From Mycolicibacterium rutilum (GTDB lineage: Bacteria; Actinomycetota; Actinomycetes; Mycobacteriales; Mycobacteriaceae), in NCBI RefSeq assembly GCF_900108565.1, contig NZ_LT629971.1:2356001-2420000 (forward strand): 64,000 nucleotides of DNA, read 5' to 3'. The translations under genes were made by a program, and so were the position numbers. This document shows, in pieces, positions 35,233 to 42,435 of the stretch. The notes beneath the pieces were generated by a model that did no database searches, was not told the origin of the DNA, and saw nothing but the letters and a program-made list of their open reading frames with translations. Positions within the stretch are counted from its first letter, which is position 1. Every line of letters begins with the position of its first letter.

Positions 35233-36346
35233 GCCGGCGCGCCACCGCGCGACGCACACCCGGAAGCCGGCCCGCCAGCCAGATCACGGCGTTGCGAAGA
35301 GGCCGCACCGCCGGCGGAAGGGTGGCCAGCCGCGTCAGCCGGTCGGTCATCGCCACGACGTCACGGGCGATCGGGCGGCGGGACGCGGCGTAGTCGTCGA
35401 GCACCGTCTCCGGTGCGCCGCCGAGCGCAGCGGCCAGCGCGTCGGCGACCGCAACGGCGTCCTGGATCCCCAGGTTCATGCCCTGCCCGCCTGCCGGGCT
35501 GTGCACGTGGGCGGCGTCGCCGGCCAGCAGCAGGCGACCGGCCCGGAAGCTGTCGGCAACGCGGTGGTGGATGCGGAACCGCGAGCCCCAGATCACCTCG
35601 GACACAACCAGTTTCGCGGTGCCAATCCGGGTGTCGAGGAGCTGCTGCACGAACTCGGCCGACGGCTCGGCGGGCGCCTCGGCGACGGGCGCGACGATGC
35701 GGTGCACGCCGTCGGGCAGCGGCGCCACGACCGTCAGCCCCTCCTTGGCCCAGTACAGGATCACCTCGTCGTGCGGTGCGGTGCCGGCCAGCCGGACGTC
35801 GGCGAGCACGAACGACTCGTCGTAGGTGTCGCCCTCGAACCCGATGCCGGCCTGCTCCCGCACGACGCTGTGCACGCCGTCCGCGCCGACGACGTAGCGG
35901 GCTCGAATCGCGTCGCCGTCGTCGAACACGGCGGTCACGCCGTCGGCGTCCTGGCTGATCGCGGTGGCGGTCTTCGGGCGCACAACCGAGCCGCCGAGTT
36001 CGGTCAGCCGGTCGATTAGCAGCCGCTCGGTCGTCGACTGCGGGACCATCAGCGAGTACGGATAACTGGTCGGCAGCGGGCTGAAATCGACCGGGATCAG
36101 CGTGCGGCCGCGGTCGCGGATCGTGAACCGCGGCGCCGCGATGCCTTCCTTCACCAGCCGGCGCGCCACGTCGAGGTCTTCGAGCACCTCGAGCGTGCGC
36201 GCGTTGACGACGGCGGCCCGCGATGTGTTCGCCCCCGCCGCCTGATGGTCGACGACGGTCGCGGCGATCCCGCGCGCGGCCAGCGCAACCGCGGCCGCCA
36301 ACCCGGTCGGACCTGCGCCGATGATGAGGACGTCGGTGTCGTTCAT
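35210..36346 (-). CDS. FAD-binding monooxygenase (PHBH-fold, class A)
   Basis: A 378-residue aromatic-hydroxylase-type flavoprotein. Diagnostic motifs appear in order: GxGxxG in VLIIGAGPTGLAAAVALAA, the DG motif in VVGADGVHSVVREQAG, and the GD motif in LLLAGDAAHVHSPAGGQGMN. These enzymes use NAD(P)H to hydroxylate phenols or to inactivate antibiotics such as tetracycline or rifampicin; the substrate here is unknown. The start ATG 36346 has AAGGAG at 6 bases. It is divergent from a TetR gene, and a perfect 20-bp palindrome at 36362-36381 lies 15 bases before its start codon, so it is very probably the main target of that repressor. Confidence 0.87.
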   Translation of the reverse strand: MNDTDVLIIGAGPTGLAAAVALAARGIAATVVDHQAAGANTSRAAVVNARTLEVLEDLDVARRLVKEGIAAPRFTIRDRGRTLIPVDFSPLPTSYPYSLMVPQSTTERLLIDRLTELGGSVVRPKTATAISQDADGVTAVFDDGDAIRARYVVGADGVHSVVREQAGIGFEGDTYDESFVLADVRLAGTAPHDEVILYWAKEGLTVVAPLPDGVHRIVAPVAEAPAEPSAEFVQQLLDTRIGTAKLVVSEVIWGSRFRIHHRVADSFRAGRLLLAGDAAHVHSPAGGQGMNLGIQDAVAVADALAAALGGAPETVLDDYAASRRPIARDVVAMTDRLTRLATLPPAVRPLRNAVIWLAGRLPGVRRAVARRLSGLVYR

Positions 36347-36361
36347 CTCTGCTCCTTCTCA

Positions 36362-36381
36362 ATGCCAACGCTTGTTGGCAT
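36362..36381. promoter_or_regulatory. TetR operator 1, perfect palindrome
   Basis: ATGCCAAC (36362-36369), GCTT, GTTGGCAT (36374-36381): a perfect 20-bp palindrome with 8-bp arms just upstream of the monooxygenase Shine-Dalgarno. Two further copies with 16 of 20 matches lie closer to the TetR gene. Confidence 0.82.
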
Positions 36382-36405
36382 CCACGATGCGCCTCTATGC
36401 GGCGT

Positions 36406-36425
36406 ATGTCAACAGTTGTTGGCCT
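36406..36425. promoter_or_regulatory. TetR operator 2, imperfect copy
   Basis: ATGTCAAC, AGTT, GTTGGCCT matches operator 1 at 16 of 20 positions. The centre-to-centre distance from operator 1 is 44 bases, about four helical turns, so two dimers could bind the same face of the DNA. Confidence 0.65.
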
Positions 36426-36439
36426 ACACTTGTTGGCAT
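36420..36439. promoter_or_regulatory. TetR operator 3, overlaps the tetR start codon
   Basis: The right half CTTGTTGGCAT is identical to operator 1 and the whole 20 bases match at 16 positions. The last two bases are the first two of the TetR ATG (36438-36440), and it overlaps operator 2 by 6 bases. Binding would block the regulator's own leaderless start. Confidence 0.55.
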
Positions 36440-36980
36440 GCGGAGATCTTCGGCGGAAACCAAGGCGGTCATCCTGGCGGCGGCGCGGGAGCGGTTCGCC
36501 ACGAGCGGGTTCGAACGCGCCACGATCCGGGCCATCGCCGCCGACGCGAACATCGACCCGTCGATGGTGATGCGGTACTTCGGCAACAAGAACCAGTTGT
36601 TCGCCGCTGCCGCCGAGTTCGACCTGCAGATTCCCGACCTCACCGACGGTGATCGAGCAGACGTCGGCGGCCGCCTGATCGCCCACTTCATGAACCGCTG
36701 GGAGCGCGACGAGGCGCTGGTGGTGCTGCTGCGTTCGAGTGCGACGAATGACGATGCCGCGCAACGAATGCGGGAGATCTTCGTGGGCCAGTTGCTGCCG
36801 GTGATCGCGAAGCTCAACCCGGTGGCGCCGGAGCGGCGGGCGGCGTTGATCGCGACGCAGACCCTCGGGTTGGCGCTGTGCCGCTACGTGCTGGCGCTGC
36901 CTCCGCTGACGGCGATGACGCACGACGAGGTCGTCGCGTCGCTCGGCCCGACCCTGCAGCGCTATCTGGACGCCCCGTGA
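36438..36980 (+). CDS. TetR family repressor of the divergent monooxygenase
   Basis: A 180-residue regulator. I start it at ATG 36438 (MRRSSAETKAVILAAARERF), because the HTH then begins near residue 10 as in the family and upstream sequence is operator DNA. The HTH reads FERATIRAIAADANIDPSMVMRYFGNK, where VMRYFGNK replaces the usual xxxYFxxK; the C-terminal part (LLPVIAKLNPVAPERRAALI) is the TetR_C-type ligand domain. Three related palindromes between it and the monooxygenase gene, one overlapping its own start codon, point to tight autoregulation and control of that enzyme. There is no Shine-Dalgarno, so the message is probably leaderless. Confidence 0.87.
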   Translation: MRRSSAETKAVILAAARERFATSGFERATIRAIAADANIDPSMVMRYFGNKNQLFAAAAEFDLQIPDLTDGDRADVGGRLIAHFMNRWERDEALVVLLRSSATNDDAAQRMREIFVGQLLPVIAKLNPVAPERRAALIATQTLGLALCRYVLALPPLTAMTHDEVVASLGPTLQRYLDAP

Positions 36981-37034
36981 CACTCGACCGCGCGGGCTCG
37001 CATGAACCGGTCGATCAGCGGGCATAGCTAGGCC

Positions 37035-37250
37035 ATGAGTGAGGACGCCGGCCGCGCGCCGCAGGAGAACCCGCAGAAGGACCGGTCGCACTGGGTCACC
37101 GGTGACGAGCCGATGACCGGCCCGCAACGCAGCTACCTGAGCACGCTGGCTCAAGAGGCGGGCGAAGAGGTGCCCGAGAACCTGACCAAGGCGCAAGCCT
37201 CGGAGATGATCGACCGCTTACAGCACCAGACAGGACGGAACCAGTCATGA
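37035..37250 (+). CDS. DUF3072 small protein
   Basis: A 71-residue hydrophilic protein. The conserved DUF3072 core is visible: MTGPQRSYLSTLAQEAGEEV followed by PENLTKAQASEMIDRLQ, which looks like a small helical SAP/Lsr2-tail-like fold. There is no signal or membrane segment. The start ATG 37035 gives MSEDAGRAPQENPQKDRSHW. It overlaps the next small gene by 4 bases (ATGA), so they form a two-gene unit. Function unknown; DNA binding has been suggested for similar helical motifs but cannot be shown here. Confidence 0.75.
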   Translation: MSEDAGRAPQENPQKDRSHWVTGDEPMTGPQRSYLSTLAQEAGEEVPENLTKAQASEMIDRLQHQTGRNQS

Positions 37251-37492
37251 TCTCGGCCGATGATGTGCGGGTCCTGATGGGATCCGAGGAGAAGAACGCG
37301 GTGCTCGTCGTCATCGAGGGTCGCGTCGAGGTGATCGGCGCGGGCCGGCTGGCCTCGCCCGACTACCGGGGCGCCCTCGAGGTGGTGTCCCGCGAGGACC
37401 TCGTCGGCCGGATCGGCGAGTCGCCGTCGGACCGCGAGATCGAGGAGCAGGCGGCACAGCTGGACACCGCGGTCACCGAACTCGGCGGTTAG
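37247..37492 (+). CDS. Hypothetical 81-residue protein
   Basis: An unrecognised small protein, translationally coupled to the DUF3072 gene by ATGA. It opens with MISADDVRVLMGSEEKNAVL, then a beta-rich stretch (VVIEGRVEVIGAGRLA) and an acidic helical tail (SDREIEEQAAQLDTAVTELG). There are no cysteines or membrane segments. It is probably cytoplasmic and may act with the DUF3072 protein. It is convergent with accD3, 4 bases apart. Confidence 0.6.
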   Translation: MISADDVRVLMGSEEKNAVLVVIEGRVEVIGAGRLASPDYRGALEVVSREDLVGRIGESPSDREIEEQAAQLDTAVTELGG

Positions 37493-37496
37493 CGGC

Positions 37497-38966
37497 TCAC
37501 AGTCCGATGCGCCGGTAGCGGTCCAGCCGGGCGCGCAGCCGCTCGGCGTCGGGCACCGAACGCAGCGCGTGCAGCTCGTTGGCGATCACCGCAGACAGCC
37601 GGTTGGTGAACTGTTGCGGTTCGTCGGCGGCGTCCGGGTGCTCGGGCACGACCACGTCGACGATGCCGTCACGTAGCAGGTCCGCCGACCGAATACCCTG
37701 TGCCGCAGCCAGTTCCGGAGCATGGTCGAGGTCACGGTAGACGATCGCGCTGGCGCCCTCGGGCGGCAACGGGGCCAGCCAGCCGTGCAATGCCGCCAGC
37801 ACCCGGTCGGCGGGCACCATCGCCAGCGCGGGACCTCCGCTGCCCTGGCCCAGCAGCACCGACACCGTCGGCGTGTCCAGCGTGACGAGCTCGGCCAGGC
37901 AGCGCGCGATCTCGCCGGCCAGCCCGCCCTGCTCGGCCTCGACGGTCAGCGCCGGCCCGGCCGTGTCGATCATCAACACCAGCGGCAGCCGCAATCCGGC
38001 GGCCAACGCCATGCCGCGTCGCGCCTCCAGCAGCGCCGCCGGTCCGACCATCCCGCCGACCACCCGCTGCTGGCCGACCACCACCGCGGGTTGCCCGCCG
38101 AACCGCGCCAGCGCCAGCAGCGTCGTGGCCGCCTCGCCTGATCCGGTGCCCGACAGCAGAAGCCGCTCCGTCGTGCCGTGTCGCAGCACATACCCGACGC
38201 CGGGGCGGTCCGGCCGGCGCGACGCCTCCACCGACTCCCACGCGGGCACGTCGGGCAGCGGGCCGAGTTCGGGCAGCGCGGGCGGCGGCTGCGGCGGATC
38301 GGCGACGACGGTCAGCGCGCGGTGCAGCGTCTTGCGCAGGGATTCGAGGGGCACGACGCCGTCGATCACGCCGTGCCGGTGCAGGTTCTCGGCGGTCTGC
38401 ACGCCCTCGGGGAACGGCTCGCCGTACAGGTGCTCGTAGACCCGCGGCCCGAGGAACCCGACCAGCGCGCCGGGTTCGGCGGCGGTGACGTGACCGAGTG
38501 AGCCCCACGACGCGAACACCCCGCCGGTGGTCGGGTGGCGCAGGTACACCAGATACGGCAGGTGCTCGCGCTTGTGCAGTTCGACGGCCGCGGCGATCTT
38601 GACCATCTGCAGGAACGCGACCGTGCCCTCTTGCATGCGGGTGCCACCCGAACTCGGCGACGCCAGCAGCGGCAGCCGTTCGGCGGTCGCCCGGTGCACC
38701 GCCGCGGTGATCCGCTCGGCGGCGGCCACCCCGATCGAACCGGCGAGGAAGTCGAACTCGCACAGCACCAGCGCCACGCGCCTGCCGAACACGGTGCCCT
38801 CACCGGTCACCACCGACTCGTCGAGGCCGGTCTTGTCCGCCGCCGCCGCCAGCTCGCGCCGGTAGCGCTCACCTGCGCCGACATCGAGCGGCGGACCGTC
38901 CCAGCTGCGGAACGAGCCCGCGTCGAGCACGGCGTCGCGCACCTCGAGGGCACCGATCCGGCTCAC
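37497..38966 (-). CDS. accD3: Acyl-CoA carboxylase carboxyltransferase subunit AccD3
   Basis: A 489-residue carboxyltransferase with N- and C-terminal crotonase-like halves, syntenic with Rv0904c. The acyl-CoA half includes LLASPSSGGTRMQEGTVAFL and TTGGVFASWGSLGHVTAAEP, with oxyanion-forming glycines. The second half has RRGMALAAGLRLPLVLMIDT and LGQGSGGPALAMVPADRVLA. AccD3's carboxylase partner and substrate are not established. The frame allows GTG 38969 or 38966; 38966 (VSRIGALEVRDAVL) is preferred because it lies exactly 6 bases from a -10-like TAGGCT, mirroring echA6 on the other strand. It is divergent from echA6, 26 bases apart. Confidence 0.92.
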   Translation of the reverse strand: MSRIGALEVRDAVLDAGSFRSWDGPPLDVGAGERYRRELAAAADKTGLDESVVTGEGTVFGRRVALVLCEFDFLAGSIGVAAAERITAAVHRATAERLPLLASPSSGGTRMQEGTVAFLQMVKIAAAVELHKREHLPYLVYLRHPTTGGVFASWGSLGHVTAAEPGALVGFLGPRVYEHLYGEPFPEGVQTAENLHRHGVIDGVVPLESLRKTLHRALTVVADPPQPPPALPELGPLPDVPAWESVEASRRPDRPGVGYVLRHGTTERLLLSGTGSGEAATTLLALARFGGQPAVVVGQQRVVGGMVGPAALLEARRGMALAAGLRLPLVLMIDTAGPALTVEAEQGGLAGEIARCLAELVTLDTPTVSVLLGQGSGGPALAMVPADRVLAALHGWLAPLPPEGASAIVYRDLDHAPELAAAQGIRSADLLRDGIVDVVVPEHPDAADEPQQFTNRLSAVIANELHALRSVPDAERLRARLDRYRRIGL

Positions 38967-38971
38967 CACAG

Positions 38972-38987
38972 CAGCCTATATAGGCTG
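38972..38987. promoter_or_regulatory. Mirror-symmetric bidirectional promoter, accD3/echA6
   Basis: CAGCCTATATAGGCTG is a perfect 16-bp palindrome in a 26-base intergenic region. It supplies one TAGGCT (fits the mycobacterial -10 pattern TANNNT) per strand: 38981-38986 for echA6 and 38978-38973 for accD3. Each ends exactly 6 bases before a start codon (ATG 38993, GTG 38966), the spacing expected for leaderless mRNAs starting at the first base of the codon. Confidence 0.65.
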
Positions 38988-38992
38988 GCGGA

Positions 38993-39727
38993 ATGATTGG
39001 TGTGACCCGTGACGGCCACGTGCTGACCCTGGAGATGCAACGCGCCGAGCGACGCAACGCCCTCAACGTCGAACTGGTCGACGCGCTCCGCGAGGCGGTC
39101 GAGAAGGCCGCCGCCGAGGACGTCCGCGCCATCGTGCTGACCGGAGCCGGCCATGTCTTCTCCGCGGGCGCCGACCTGTCCGATCCGTCCGGGGTGGCCG
39201 AGCAGCTGCCCGACAAGGCCAAAGACCTCAACGTCGCGATCGACAAGGCACCTGTGCCGGTCATCGGCGCCATCAACGGCCCCGCGATCGGGGCAGGCGT
39301 CATCCTGTCGATGATCTGCGACCTGCGGGTCGTCGCGCCCGACGCCTACTTCCAGTTCCCGGTCGCCAAATACGGTCTGGCGCTGGACAACTGGAGCATC
39401 CGGCGGTTGACGTCGCTGGTCGGTGCCGGCCGCGCGCGGGGCATGCTGCTGGCCGCCGAGCGGCTCACCGCCGACGACGCGCTGCAGACCGGGATGGCCA
39501 ACCGCATCGGCACCCTCGCAGACGCGCAGGCGTGGGCTGCCGAGATCGCCGGGTTCGCACCGCTGGCGCTGCAGCACGCCAAGCGGGTGCTCAACGACGA
39601 CGGCGCCTACGAGGACCCGTGGCCCGAGCACCAGGAACTGTTCGACCGGGCGTGGGCCAGTCAGGACGTCATCGAGGCCCAGGTGGCGCGGATCGAGAAA
39701 CGGCCGCCGAACTTCAAGGGCGCCTGA
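38993..39727 (+). CDS. echA6: Enoyl-CoA hydratase-like protein EchA6
   Basis: A crotonase-fold protein of 244 residues, near-identical in memory to EchA6 (Rv0905). In M. tuberculosis EchA6 binds acyl-CoA, lacks hydratase activity, delivers precursors to mycolic acid synthesis and is the target of THPP-type inhibitors (literature). Visible are [20 protein letters not shown] and [20 protein letters not shown], which form the oxyanion hole; the usual catalytic Glu pair is not evident in the SKYGLALD-equivalent region ([14 protein letters not shown]). The start ATG 38993 has no Shine-Dalgarno and follows a -10-like element by 6 bases. It overlaps the metallo-hydrolase start by one base. Confidence 0.93.
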   Translation: MIGVTRDGHVLTLEMQRAERRNALNVELVDALREAVEKAAAEDVRAIVLTGAGHVFSAGADLSDPSGVAEQLPDKAKDLNVAIDKAPVPVIGAINGPAIGAGVILSMICDLRVVAPDAYFQFPVAKYGLALDNWSIRRLTSLVGAGRARGMLLAAERLTADDALQTGMANRIGTLADAQAWAAEIAGFAPLALQHAKRVLNDDGAYEDPWPEHQELFDRAWASQDVIEAQVARIEKRPPNFKGA

Positions 39728-40842
39728 TGATCCGCAGCGCGCTCCGGCTCGGCCTCGGCACGGCGTCGCTGCTGGCCGGAGGCTGGGTGCTGCGCGCGCT
39801 GCAGGGCACTCCCGCGTCGCTCGGCGCGTCGCCCACCGACATCGAGGCGGTCGCGCGGCGCTCGCCGAACTACCGCGACGGCGTGTTCAACAACCTCGAG
39901 CCCGCGTCGATGATGAGCATCGAGGCCGAACAGCAGCGCCTGCTCGTGCGCGAACTGCTCGGTTCGCGCGGCGTCACCCGGCCGGCCGGATCGATACCGG
40001 TCGTCACCCCGGCGGCGACCGACCCGACCGCGCGGGCGTCGGTCTGCTGGTTCGGGCACTCCTCGGCGCTGATCGAACTCGACGGCTACCGGGTGCTCGC
40101 CGACCCGGTGTGGAGCCGCCGGTGCTCCCCGTCGCAGGCCGTCGGCCCGGAACGCATGCACGAGGTGCCCGCGCCGCTGGAGGCGCTGGCCGCCGTCGAC
40201 GCGGTGGTGGTCAGCCACGATCACTACGACCACCTCGACATGGAGACGATCGTCGGCCTGGCACGCACCCAGCGCGCGCCGTTCGTCGTGCCGCTGGGGA
40301 TCGGCGCGCACCTGCGCAAGTGGGGGATACCGGAGAGCCGCATCGTCGAGCTCGACTGGCACGAGAGCCACACCATCGGTGAGCTGACGGTGGTCTGCAC
40401 GCCGGCGCGGCACTTCTCGGGCCGGCTGCTGACCCGCAACACCACGCTGTGGGCGTCGTGGGTCATCCTCGGGCCGCGGCACCGGGCGTTCTTCGGCGGC
40501 GACACCGGTTACACGAAGAGCTTCGCCCAAATCGGTGCCGAGCACGGACCTTTCGACGTCACGCTGTTGCCGATCGGCGCCTATCATCCCGCCTGGCCGG
40601 ACATCCACATGAACCCCGAGGAGGCGGTCCGCGCGCACCTCGACGTCGCCGAACCCGACCGCGGCCTGCTGGTGCCGATCCACTGGGCGACGTTCCGGCT
40701 GGCCCCGCATCCGTGGGCTGAACCGGTCGAGCGCCTGCTACGCGCGGCCGACGCCGAAAAAGTCCAGGTGATCGTGCCCAAGCCGGGGCAGCGCGTCGAT
40801 CCGGACGCTCCGCCGGCATCCGACCCGTGGTGGCGGTTCTGA
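39727..40842 (+). CDS. Metallo-beta-lactamase-fold hydrolase, Rv0906-like
   Basis: A 371-residue protein of the NAPE-PLD/UlaG-like MBL group. The metal-binding motif HxHxDH is VVSHDHYDHLD, further ligands are in CTPARHFSG and FFGGDTGYTK, and LLPIGAYHPAW and VPIHWATF complete the set. The N-terminal 20 residues (LRLGLGTASLLAGGWVLRAL) are hydrophobic, so it may be anchored to or exported through the membrane. Phosphodiesterase or lipid-hydrolase activity is inferred from the family. ATG 39727 overlaps the echA6 stop (TGATG). It belongs to the echA6-ctpE co-directional run conserved from Rv0905 to Rv0908. Confidence 0.88.
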   Translation: MIRSALRLGLGTASLLAGGWVLRALQGTPASLGASPTDIEAVARRSPNYRDGVFNNLEPASMMSIEAEQQRLLVRELLGSRGVTRPAGSIPVVTPAATDPTARASVCWFGHSSALIELDGYRVLADPVWSRRCSPSQAVGPERMHEVPAPLEALAAVDAVVVSHDHYDHLDMETIVGLARTQRAPFVVPLGIGAHLRKWGIPESRIVELDWHESHTIGELTVVCTPARHFSGRLLTRNTTLWASWVILGPRHRAFFGGDTGYTKSFAQIGAEHGPFDVTLLPIGAYHPAWPDIHMNPEEAVRAHLDVAEPDRGLLVPIHWATFRLAPHPWAEPVERLLRAADAEKVQVIVPKPGQRVDPDAPPASDPWWRF

Positions 40843-40857
40843 GCTACCGTTCACGTC

Positions 40858-42435
40858 ATGAACGCACTGGCCCGGTGGGCCGCCGCAGGGCTGTTGCTGG
40901 TCGCGGGATGCGGCGCGCAGCCCGCTGAACCCGCCGGGTCGGCTGAGCCGCCGCCGAGCGCGCAGTCCGAGGTGCCGCCGCCGCTGGTGCCCGCGATGCC
41001 GCTGCCCGAGAACGCCGTCGACAACGCGGTCGCGCAGCTGGACGGCCTGGCCTCCGACCTGATGGAGAAGTCGGGCATCCCCGGCATGGCGGTGGCCGTC
41101 GTGCACGGCGGGAAGACGGTGTACGCCAAGGGATTCGGCGTCAAGGACGTGCGAGCCGAGGCGACGGTCGACGCGGACACGGTCTTCCAGCTGGCCTCGG
41201 TGTCCAAGTCGCTGGCCGCCACGGTCGTCGCCCACCAGGTCGGCCAGAAGGCGGTCGGCTGGGACACCCCGATCGTGTCCGAGCTGCCGTGGTTCGCGCT
41301 GTCGGACCCCGCGGTAACCCGGATGGTCACCGTCGGCGACATGATGTCGCACCGCTCCGGGCTGCCCGACCACGCCGGCGACACGCTCGAGGACCTCGGC
41401 TACGACCGCCGCCAGGTCCTCGAACGGCTGCGCCAGCTGCCGCTCGACCCGTTCCGGGTCTCGTACGCCTACACCAACTTCGGCTTCACCGCGGGCGCGG
41501 AGGCCGTCGCTGTCAACGCGGGCAAGCCGTGGGAGACCCTCGCCGACGACGTGCTGTTCGGCCCGCTGGGCATGGGTGTGACGAGTTACCGGTTCGCCGA
41601 CTACGAGGCCAGGACCAACCGAGCCGTCGGCCATATCCACGTCGACGGCCGCTACGAGCCGTCCTATGTGCGCGACGCCGACGCGGAAGGCCCTGCGGGC
41701 GGGGCGAGTTCCTCGGTCAACGACATGACCCGGTGGCTGGCGATGGTGCTCGCCGACGGCAAGCACGACGGCCGGCAGCTCCTGGACCCGAAGGCGTTGC
41801 TGCCCGCGCTCAGCCCGCAGGTGACCTCGAGCCCGGCCAGCGAACCCGCGATGCGCTCAGGCTTCTACGGTTTCGGCTTCAACGTCGGGACGACGTCGGC
41901 CGCCCGGGTGGAGCTGAGCCACTCCGGTGCGTTCGAACTGGGTGCCGGAACCAACATCCTGATGCTGCCGTCGGCCGACGTCGGAATCGTCGCGCTCACC
42001 AACGCCACCCCGACCGGCGTGCCCGAGGCGCTGACCGCACAGTTCGCCGACCTCGTGCAGTTCAGCGAGGTGCGGGAGGACTGGTACGGGCTCTACAGCG
42101 CGGCCTTCGCCGAAATGGACAAGCCGGCAGGCGCATTGGTCGGCAAGCAGCCACCCGCCAACCCGGCGCCGGCGGGCCCACTGTCGTCGTATGTCGGCAC
42201 CTACGCCAACGAGTACTGGGGACCGGCGCGAATCACCGAGCGTGACGGCAAACTGCACCTGGCGTTGGGCACCAAGCTCGACGTGCCGCTCGAACACTGG
42301 GACGGCGACACGTTCACCTTCCGCTTCGTCACCGAGAACGCGCCGCCCGGAACGGTTTCCGAGGCCCGCTTCGACGGCAACCGGCTCGTCCTGGAGTACT
42401 ACGACACGTTCGAGAAGGGGACGTTCGTCAAGTGA
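40858..42435 (+). CDS. Lipoprotein serine hydrolase, beta-lactamase class C-like, Rv0907-like
   Basis: A 525-residue exported protein. The lipobox LLVAGC places lipidation at Cys18, followed by a Pro/Ala/Glu linker. The penicillin-binding/class C fold carries SVSK with catalytic Ser114, YTN (in SYAYTNFGF) and a third motif HSG in [10 protein letters not shown]. The C-terminal 110 residues ([20 protein letters not shown]) are the DUF3471-type beta-barrel found in such hydrolases. Esterase or D-aminopeptidase activity is more likely than true beta-lactamase (inferred). The start is ATG 40858. Its stop overlaps the ctpE start (GTGA). Confidence 0.87.
   Translation: MNALARWAAAGLLLVAGCGAQPAEPAGSAEPPPSAQSEVPPPLVPAMPLPENAVDNAVAQLDGLASDLMEKSGIPGMAVAVVHGGKTVYAKGFGVKDVRAEATVDADTVFQLASVSKSLAATVVAHQVGQKAVGWDTPIVSELPWFALSDPAVTRMVTVGDMMSHRSGLPDHAGDTLEDLGYDRRQVLERLRQLPLDPFRVSYAYTNFGFTAGAEAVAVNAGKPWETLADDVLFGPLGMGVTSYRFADYEARTNRAVGHIHVDGRYEPSYVRDADAEGPAGGASSSVNDMTRWLAMVLADGKHDGRQLLDPKALLPALSPQVTSSPASEPAMRSGFYGFGFNVGTTSAARVELSHSGAFELGAGTNILMLPSADVGIVALTNATPTGVPEALTAQFADLVQFSEVREDWYGLYSAAFAEMDKPAGALVGKQPPANPAPAGPLSSYVGTYANEYWGPARITERDGKLHLALGTKLDVPLEHWDGDTFTFRFVTENAPPGTVSEARFDGNRLVLEYYDTFEKGTFVK

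Noticed and set aside
40858..42435. True class C beta-lactamase
   Set aside because: The motif set is shared with esterases and D-aminopeptidases, and the DUF3471-type C-terminal domain and lipoprotein anchor are unlike classical AmpC.
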